Shown: piece by piece, positions 58,757-64,000 of the stretch
Layout: each line of letters opens with the position of its first letter
Position numbering within the stretch: the stretch's first letter is position 1
Assembly: GCF_001625195.1 (NCBI RefSeq)
Contig: NC_054390.1
Coordinates: 6,111,222 to 6,175,221, forward strand
DNA: 64,000 nucleotides
Source of the DNA: Drechmeria coniospora
Taxonomy: Eukaryota > Ascomycota > Sordariomycetes > Hypocreales > Ophiocordycipitaceae
Direction: 5' to 3'
Notes under the pieces: generated by a model
What the model was told of the DNA's origin: nothing
The model's input: only the letters and a program-made list of their open reading frames with translations
The model's database searches: none
Program-made: the position numbers and the translations under genes

Positions 58757-60202
58757 TTATACCGTCCTCCAAACCGCTCCAGCCCTCGGGGTATCATCCT
58801 CTTCGACCAACAGGTTCATGCTCTCGACCCATTCATTTTCCATGGCCAGCGCCTCTTGCTCCATCTCCTCCATGGCACGCAGCTCGGCAAGCATGCCGGC
58901 CACCAAGCTCGCCGCGCCGCGCAGCATCCGCTCCAAGCTCGAGTCCCCCGTGACGCCATGTCCAGCGTCACCGCCGAGGTCGTCGATGGCCCGGAGTTGG
59001 ACGCGCAACGTCTCCAGGAGGCGGCTCATGCTCGCGCACTCGTCCCTCCAGGGAGCATCGAGCTGCTCGACGAAGAGCAAATCCTCGTTTTGCGGGAGCG
59101 CCGCGGGGCTGCGCCGCCTCGCCTCGTCAACAGCCTCGACGCCATCCATCCACCGCTCGAAGCGGCTCGCGACACGGGCATATCGTCCGCCGGGCTCGCC
59201 GAGGGTCCAAAGCCCACCGATGACGTCGCCCAAGTTTTGGATCTTTTCTTCCAGCCCGCTGCCCATGGCACCCCACCGTCGAAGAGCGGCCAGATTGTCC
59301 ATCTCGACGATTGATTTCTCCTTGGCCGAGACATGCCTGCTCACGTCTTGCAGAGTCGCAAACCGGTCTCCCAGCTTCCTCCTGGCACTCTTCCGCCACC
59401 GGGCATCCACGGCCGCCGCGTCACGGTGCAGCAGGTGCAGCTGCAGCAACTCGGCCTGAAGCTTGCTCGTCTCCACCAACGCAGCGACGTTCGCGGGTAG
59501 CTTGGACGGCGATGGCGGCGCCAAGACCGTCGACGTCGGTGGTTTCGACGCAGGATGGCGGACCGGGGAGCGTTGCTGCTGCCGTGTCGAGCTTGCAGGA
59601 TGAAGTCGCGACCGTGCCTGCAGCGAACCAAGCTTGGATGGCGCAGAATCCTTTCTCTCATCAATCGACATACTGCGGCCATGTCGTGGGATGGCCGTGG
59701 GGCCAGAGCTGTCGCGAGACGGCGGCGGCAGCGCTGCTGCGGGATGAGTGCCGGCGACGCTACTTCGAGCACGTGCATGTGCCGGCGCTCGCTTCGCAGG
59801 CTGCGGTGCGGTCTCGGTTGAAATGGGGAGGCCAGTCGCCGGTGGTCTGCTCAACTTGGACGACGGCGGCAGCCGGCTTGCGTCTCTCCTCGTCGACTCT
59901 TGCCCAGGCAAGGCCGCGGCCGAGACCACCCTAGCATGCCTCCTGGGCGCCGAGGCGGTGACCGAGCCTGCTGGAACAGAAGGCATGGGCTTCGACCTGT
60001 ACATGGTCCTCGTTGATGATTCCGACGGTACCGTGACGGCAGAGGACTGGCGGGCAACCGTTGGTGGTCTCGAGCCTGGCGGGAGGGGCAGGCTGGTCGG
60101 CAAAGGTCTCTTGGTCGTGAAAGCTTGCGCATCCCTGGACGGCTGTTGGGACGTCATGACGGGCGGTTTGCCGGGAGGCTGGGCGGGTTGGAGGGGGGAC
60201 AT
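58757..60202 (-). CDS. Helical protein of unknown function with basic, Ser/Pro-rich N-terminal tail
   Basis: Single exon, 481 residues from the ATG at 60202. The first ~200 residues are disordered, rich in Ser, Pro, Arg and Ala, and carry net positive charge. The remaining ~280 are predicted helical with repeating hydrophobic spacing: VETSKLQAELLQLHLLHRD, DARWRKSARRKLGDRFATLQ, VEMDNLAALRRWGAMG, RYARVASRFERWMDGVE, and a final coiled segment (LRAMEEMEQEALAMENEWVE). I do not recognise the family with certainty. A basic tail plus helical bundle is the architecture of the microtubule-binding HAUS8/AUG8 augmin subunit, and the order of helices is loosely similar, but no diagnostic motif is visible. 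Coding status is supported by strong GC third-position bias and protein-like helices. Confidence 0.7.
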   Translation of the reverse strand: MSPLQPAQPPGKPPVMTSQQPSRDAQAFTTKRPLPTSLPLPPGSRPPTVARQSSAVTVPSESSTRTMYRSKPMPSVPAGSVTASAPRRHARVVSAAALPGQESTRRDASRLPPSSKLSRPPATGLPISTETAPQPAKRAPAHARARSSVAGTHPAAALPPPSRDSSGPTAIPRHGRSMSIDERKDSAPSKLGSLQARSRLHPASSTRQQQRSPVRHPASKPPTSTVLAPPSPSKLPANVAALVETSKLQAELLQLHLLHRDAAAVDARWRKSARRKLGDRFATLQDVSRHVSAKEKSIVEMDNLAALRRWGAMGSGLEEKIQNLGDVIGGLWTLGEPGGRYARVASRFERWMDGVEAVDEARRRSPAALPQNEDLLFVEQLDAPWRDECASMSRLLETLRVQLRAIDDLGGDAGHGVTGDSSLERMLRGAASLVAGMLAELRAMEEMEQEALAMENEWVESMNLLVEEDDTPRAGAVWRTV

Positions 60203-61221
60203 GGCAGATGGCGGAAGCGGCCACAGGCATGGCGCTCCGTGGTAGAGGTTTGGAAATGGCACGGCATGAGGTTATTCATGGCGTAATATCTTGCCGCTTG
60301 CCTACTCGTCAAGCACGAAGTACTACTGCACTGTACTTGCTCATATGTACTACGGAGCAAGTACAGTACATGTATGCTGTTGTACATGTACTGTACTCCG
60401 TACGGAGTATTACTTGTAGTTACAACTAATTAATACTGCTATACTTACTAGTACGGAGTACTGTAGGTACTGTACTGTACGCCCTGCAGTTGCCACCGAA
60501 TACCCTTGTGGTTGTGCATGCAGGCACTCACAGTACAGCACGCCGTGCAAGCAATACTGTTACAGTGTATTACAGGCATTACGGTACTCCGTACTAGGTC
60601 TACTTGTACATGCAAGTAGGTGTGCTGTAACCATCATGCAAGTGCTGTAATTGAGTGCTGGGAGTGGCAAGCCCCACTTGGCTTCAGCGGCAAGCTTCAG
60701 CCCAACGTCACTAGGTCCCAACCCGAGGCACAAACGTCCGTCACCACTGGCTGGAGGGGGGCATGAAAGGTGTGCTAGATAAAGTATCATTCTTCACCAT
60801 ATTCTATCTCATCAACCCGTAGAGGCCAAAACCATGTGCGCGGGCAAGCTCTCTCCAACGCAGACCCTTGCCCAACAACTGGTTCGGTCCAGACGGGCCG
60901 GAAAATGCACCAAGCTGACTGACCCCCAGGGGAATATGGTATCATCGACGTGTCAGCAGGCTTGCCGCTCCATCCTCCGCCACCGTGGCCTCGATGGATC
61001 GCACCGCACGCAAACTCCAACAACCAAGCAACACTCCCCATGCGCAGACGAAACAAAGGGCCGATGCACGCGACGACAACAGGCCAAAAAGATGAGGTAA
61101 GAAGTGTACAGAGCGACGGAGCCAACCGGCAACTAGCAATGGCAGTATGTAAGGTGTCGCATGTCGTGTATGTATAGTGGGTGGCGGTCCATCTCGAGAG
61201 CATGCCCCGCGGCGGGGGCAC
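60203..61221. other. Intergenic, 9-mer-rich region
   Basis: No gene. 60.29-60.65 kb is dense in GTAC, TACTT and ATTAAT words with four 9-mers (60394, 60401, 60452, 60585). The rest is 3' UTR of the next gene (minus strand) and promoter of the previous one. Confidence 0.55.
60394..60409. repeat. Perfect 16-bp palindrome, second copy
   Basis: TACTCCGTACGGAGTA, identical to 34583-34598. A related single copy lies at 60452. Confidence 0.95.
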
Positions 61222-63426
61222 CTACGCCGCCAGCTGCAGCTCGAGAGGGGAGTCGGGCCTGGGGATGGAAGAGGTGCTGAGGGGCGTGCTCGGGGCCAGC
61301 TCGTCGACGAGGCGACGCAGCACTCGTTGGTGGCCGTTGAAGGCCCGCTGACAGGCCTCGCAGATGCGCAGGTAGCAAAAGGTGCAGACCCACCGGTCTT
61401 CCGTGTCGGCCTTGTCGCACGTCTGGCAGGTGAGGGGGTAGTGCTGATTCCGGCGGCGGTGCATGTTTCGGTGGCTCTGATAGCAGTGGAAGTGCGAGTC
61501 CTTGAGCGGCTGGGCGGGGATGATGATGCCCTGCTCGACGGGCCCGTCGACGACCTGCGACGGAAAGTAGGCCGCCTTCGGATCCGGCTCGTGCGTCATC
61601 TTCATCTCGGGGTACAGCGTTCCATCCCTGCCCCTGTAGAGGGGCGAGTGCGACTCGGAGTAGACGATTCTCGGATCCACGTCGGGCGTGGTGCGACGCG
61701 GCGGTTCCGCGACGCGGCGGCCGTCGGATCTCGTCGACGAGCTCGGCGGCGGGAGCCTGGCCTGGTCCAGCGCTTCGGCGGGGGGGGAATGGCGTCGCGG
61801 GCTTGACCTGCTGCTCGCAGAAGCCCTCGCGTCGTTTCTCAGGCTCTGGAGGCTGACGGCGCCGTGCAGGTTGGGTGCCGAGGGGGGCAGCGCCCGTTTC
61901 GGAGGCGCATTGCTGCTGCCGACCAGCGCGTCCTTGAGGGCCTCCTTGGAAGGGCGCGACGGCGGCGCCTTGGACGGCACCTCGGCGGGGAGACACTTTG
62001 GCGAGGACGAGGACGAAGCGGGAGAGACGGGAGAGGAGAAGGTGTCGACGACTGGCGGGGCCGAATTGATGTCCTCCTTGTGGTACTCGGGCGTCGGGGG
62101 TCGCTGGGCAGCCAAGCGGGGGGCATGGTCGACGTTGGCGTCGCCGCCGGCGTGCTGCTTGGGAGAGCCCTTGGCCTTGTTCAGCCTCGACACCACGTTG
62201 CCACCCATGGCCCGAGCTTGGGCTACCTCCTGCTGCTGCGGCGGCGGCGGCGGCGGCGGCGGCGATGATGACGACGACGACGATGACGACGACGACGATA
62301 GCTGCTCCTTTGCTGCAGGCTGCACGTTGCGGCTCGGCAATTCGAGCGGCGCAGGGTGAAGTGGATAGGGCGTCGTCGTGGGCTTGATGGTTTCCTCGGA
62401 TGCGCGCGACGGGTGTGGAGGCTCCGCTCTTGGCCTCGTCGGAGAGGACTGCTGGGAGGCGGGCCTCGAGGCCGTCGAGCCGTGACTCTGGTCGAGCCTG
62501 AGGTCGGGGAGCTCGCGGGCGGCGTCCTGCTTGTGCGGACGGCGGCGCCAGATCTCGAGGCGGGGAGGCGTGTCGAGCTTCGGAAGGTCCGGCTGTGCTT
62601 TGGCCGAGGGGGGCGTGCGAGGTCGCTGAGGGAGAGCCTTTTCGTCCTTGGACGGGGGGAGGGGAGAATCTGTTTGGCCGCGCTGATGGGGCGGGAGGGC
62701 AGGGCTGTTCACGGCAGCGCCAGCGGCTCCAGCGACGGCCCCGTGTTGTTGGCCGCCGCCCTCCTCGCTCGCGACGCCGACGGCAGGCTCCCACGGCTGC
62801 ACCTTGGCACCGGCGCCGCCGGCCGTCGGCTCGCTCGCGTCGGGGGAATAGGCCAACAGCAGGCTCGAGAAGGAGTCGGTGGGCGCCAGCTGGGCCAGCT
62901 GGTACTTGGGAGCCTCGCCGTCGCCGCCGGTGCCGGTGCCGGTGCCGGTGCCCTTGGCGTCGCCGTCGCCGTTGCCGGTGCTGGTGCTGCCACCGATGGG
63001 TCTTCTGGGTATCGACATGGCGCACGAGGGAGTCGCGGCGGCGGTGCTGGTGACGGCCGTCGTCGAAGGCGGACCGGTTGCCGGCGTGTCGGGCTTCGGT
63101 GGCGGAGGGGGACTGGAGGCGGGCGTCTGCAGACTCGTCGACGAGGATGACTGACCGACGGGCTTCCTCGCGATGGCACTTCTTATATTCTTGCAATCGT
63201 CCTTGTCGGGACGGCGCGGGGGAGGACGAGGCAGGTGAGGAAGGGCCTTGGGCAGGTGCTGAGGGGAGGCGGCGGCAGGACGGTGCGGAGGGATGGTGAG
63301 GGTGAGCGAAACGGGGGCAGGAATCGAAGGCAGCGCCTTGGAGAAGCGGGAGCGACCGGCGGCCGTACTTGTACTCGCCGTCGACCCCGCGTGGGACGAG
63401 AGCGGCGCCGGCGGTTGCTGCAGCAT
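61222..63426 (-). CDS. Large Pro/Ser-rich protein with Cys-rich zinc-binding-like C-terminus (5' end uncertain)
   Basis: The frame encodes 734 residues from the ATG at 63426. It stays open to 63600 without an ATG, and the Pro-rich upstream part (PPPPPSKRTSPPSPAP) looks coding, so a further 5' exon may exist, possibly beyond the window edge. A GTAAGT donor near 63570 and a CAG acceptor near 63460 could also form an intron. Residues 1-600 are low complexity (Pro, Ser, Ala, Gly), with Gly-Thr repeats and Ser and Pro runs encoded by simple repeats. The last ~130 residues are compact: FHCYQSHRNMH, LTCQTCDKADTEDRWVCTFC, YLRICEACQRAFNGHQRVL, giving three CxxC pairs plus His, a probable zinc module. 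I do not know the family; function unknown. A 687-codon frame on the same strand overlaps it but is Arg-rich shadow. Confidence 0.7.
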   Translation of the reverse strand: MLQQPPAPLSSHAGSTASTSTAAGRSRFSKALPSIPAPVSLTLTIPPHRPAAASPQHLPKALPHLPRPPPRRPDKDDCKNIRSAIARKPVGQSSSSTSLQTPASSPPPPPKPDTPATGPPSTTAVTSTAAATPSCAMSIPRRPIGGSTSTGNGDGDAKGTGTGTGTGGDGEAPKYQLAQLAPTDSFSSLLLAYSPDASEPTAGGAGAKVQPWEPAVGVASEEGGGQQHGAVAGAAGAAVNSPALPPHQRGQTDSPLPPSKDEKALPQRPRTPPSAKAQPDLPKLDTPPRLEIWRRRPHKQDAARELPDLRLDQSHGSTASRPASQQSSPTRPRAEPPHPSRASEETIKPTTTPYPLHPAPLELPSRNVQPAAKEQLSSSSSSSSSSSSPPPPPPPPQQQEVAQARAMGGNVVSRLNKAKGSPKQHAGGDANVDHAPRLAAQRPPTPEYHKEDINSAPPVVDTFSSPVSPASSSSSPKCLPAEVPSKAPPSRPSKEALKDALVGSSNAPPKRALPPSAPNLHGAVSLQSLRNDARASASSRSSPRRHSPPAEALDQARLPPPSSSTRSDGRRVAEPPRRTTPDVDPRIVYSESHSPLYRGRDGTLYPEMKMTHEPDPKAAYFPSQVVDGPVEQGIIIPAQPLKDSHFHCYQSHRNMHRRRNQHYPLTCQTCDKADTEDRWVCTFCYLRICEACQRAFNGHQRVLRRLVDELAPSTPLSTSSIPRPDSPLELQLAA

Positions 63427-63867
63427 GGCTGAATAGCGTTTGAATGCCGTCGCCGAAACTGTCGGGGCGGGCGATGGCGGGGAAGTGCGCTTGGACGGTG
63501 GTGGTGGTGGTCGACGAAACGCCGGAGGAGGCTCACGAGCCGGCGGCGGTGGAGGCGAACTTACTCGTGCCGCAAGTATGCCGCGTCCTCGTATCGCCAA
63601 GTCGACGGCGTGCGCGTGCGACTATTGCCTGTACCGTAGGCACGTGGTACGAACATGTACCGGGACGAGCGCTACCAGCAGGACGCGCAGACGAGTACCG
63701 GTACGAGCAGGTGGCGCAGAGACGGTCGCGGCGCAAAGTGGCAGCGACGACGGAGTATGCCGCACTTTGTCCGAGGTTGAGAAGTCGCGACCGAGCCGGG
63801 AAATTGGATGCGACCGCAGACGGGAGGGGCGACCGAGAGGGTGGATGCCGTTCCTGACATGAGACGA

Positions 63868-63904
<37 letters not shown>

Positions 63905-64000
63905 AGGAGAGAGCGTGCGAGAGGGACGACGACCAAGGCACCCCGACGCGCACGCATGAATCGGTCGATCCAAGCACGGAGGCGGACGCAGATGGGTGGT
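63427..64000. other. Right-edge region upstream of the Cys-rich protein gene
   Basis: May contain 5' exon, leader or promoter of the preceding gene. It includes a (GA)n run. No other gene is supported before the window ends. Confidence 0.4.
63871..63899. repeat. GA dinucleotide repeat
   Basis: About 14 units of GA, CT on the coding strand of the flanking minus-strand gene, where it would lie in the leader or promoter. Confidence 0.9.

Larger units (their letters stand above)
2617..60593. repeat. Dispersed intergenic 9-mer TACGGAGTA / TACTCCGTA (about 30 copies across this span)
   Basis: Start positions read by eye: 2617, 2943, 12729, 12736, 14167, 21551, 21849, 22090, 26905, 28418, 28437, 28518, 28561, 30398, 34583, 34590, 35010, 35017, 36261, 36465, 36524, 36608, 40468, 43187, 56116, 57153, 60394, 60401, 60452 and 60585. 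None falls in an exon I annotate, nor between 3.5 and 12 kb where genes are dense. By chance a given 9-mer should occur about 0.5 times on both strands of 64 kb. Near-matches such as GTACTCCGTCC and TACGGAGCA are also common. Origin and role are unknown. Confidence 0.85.

Noticed and set aside
61133..63196. 687-codon minus-strand frame overlapping the Cys-rich protein gene
   Set aside because: Arg/His/Gln-rich shadow of the real frame; the overlapping frame 61222-63426 has the conserved-looking Cys-rich C-terminus.

Overview
This is a stretch of nuclear chromosome from a filamentous ascomycete (Pezizomycotina). Four things point there: short GT-AG introns (19 inferred), a velvet-family regulator, a fungal DUF1996 secreted protein, and a GC-rich third codon position. 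Sordariomycetes, probably Hypocreales, is my best guess from overall protein character; it is inference and was not searched. There is no bacterial, viral or transposon coding sequence, no CRISPR array, and I found no convincing tRNA or rRNA gene.

I support seventeen protein-coding genes. Left arm (0.7-12 kb): a four-TM protein with a Ser-rich tail; the ubiquitin receptor Rad23 (7 exons); the RNA polymerase III factor Bdp1; the histone H2B ubiquitin ligase Bre1 (5 exons), which shares a ~520-bp divergent intergenic region with Bdp1; and a SARAF-type ER calcium-regulator homologue. Middle (12-47 kb): gene-poor, with a full-length ABCB multidrug transporter (3 exons), a DUF7729-like GPI-anchored protein, a VelC-like velvet regulator standing alone between 7.8 kb and 4.8 kb gene-free flanks, a DUF1996 secreted protein, the 25S rRNA methyltransferase Rcm1/NSUN5 and a DHA1-type MFS exporter. 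Right arm (47-64 kb): denser, with a conserved-looking unknown, an NDUFAF2/mimitin-like complex I factor, a calponin-domain protein with a long coiled coil, a SET-MYND protein, 6-phosphogluconolactonase, a helical unknown with a basic tail, and a Pro-rich protein with a Cys-rich C-terminus whose 5' end is unresolved.

The genes are mostly housekeeping and form no recognisable biosynthetic cluster or defence island. They do not obviously act together. The most unusual signal is in the non-coding DNA. A 9-mer, TACGGAGTA or its complement TACTCCGTA, occurs at about 30 places by my count (about 0.5 expected by chance in 64 kb), all outside exons. Several copies are fused in doublets exactly 7 bp apart, including two perfect 16-bp palindromes. 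Around these lie other GTAC-rich tracts, small tandem repeats and local 20-bp duplications. Homopolymer C runs sit in three separate introns.

All CDS coordinates below span start to stop including introns; exon boundaries are in the evidence. Splice sites were chosen by GT/AG, reading-frame continuity and fit to the protein family, not by transcript data.
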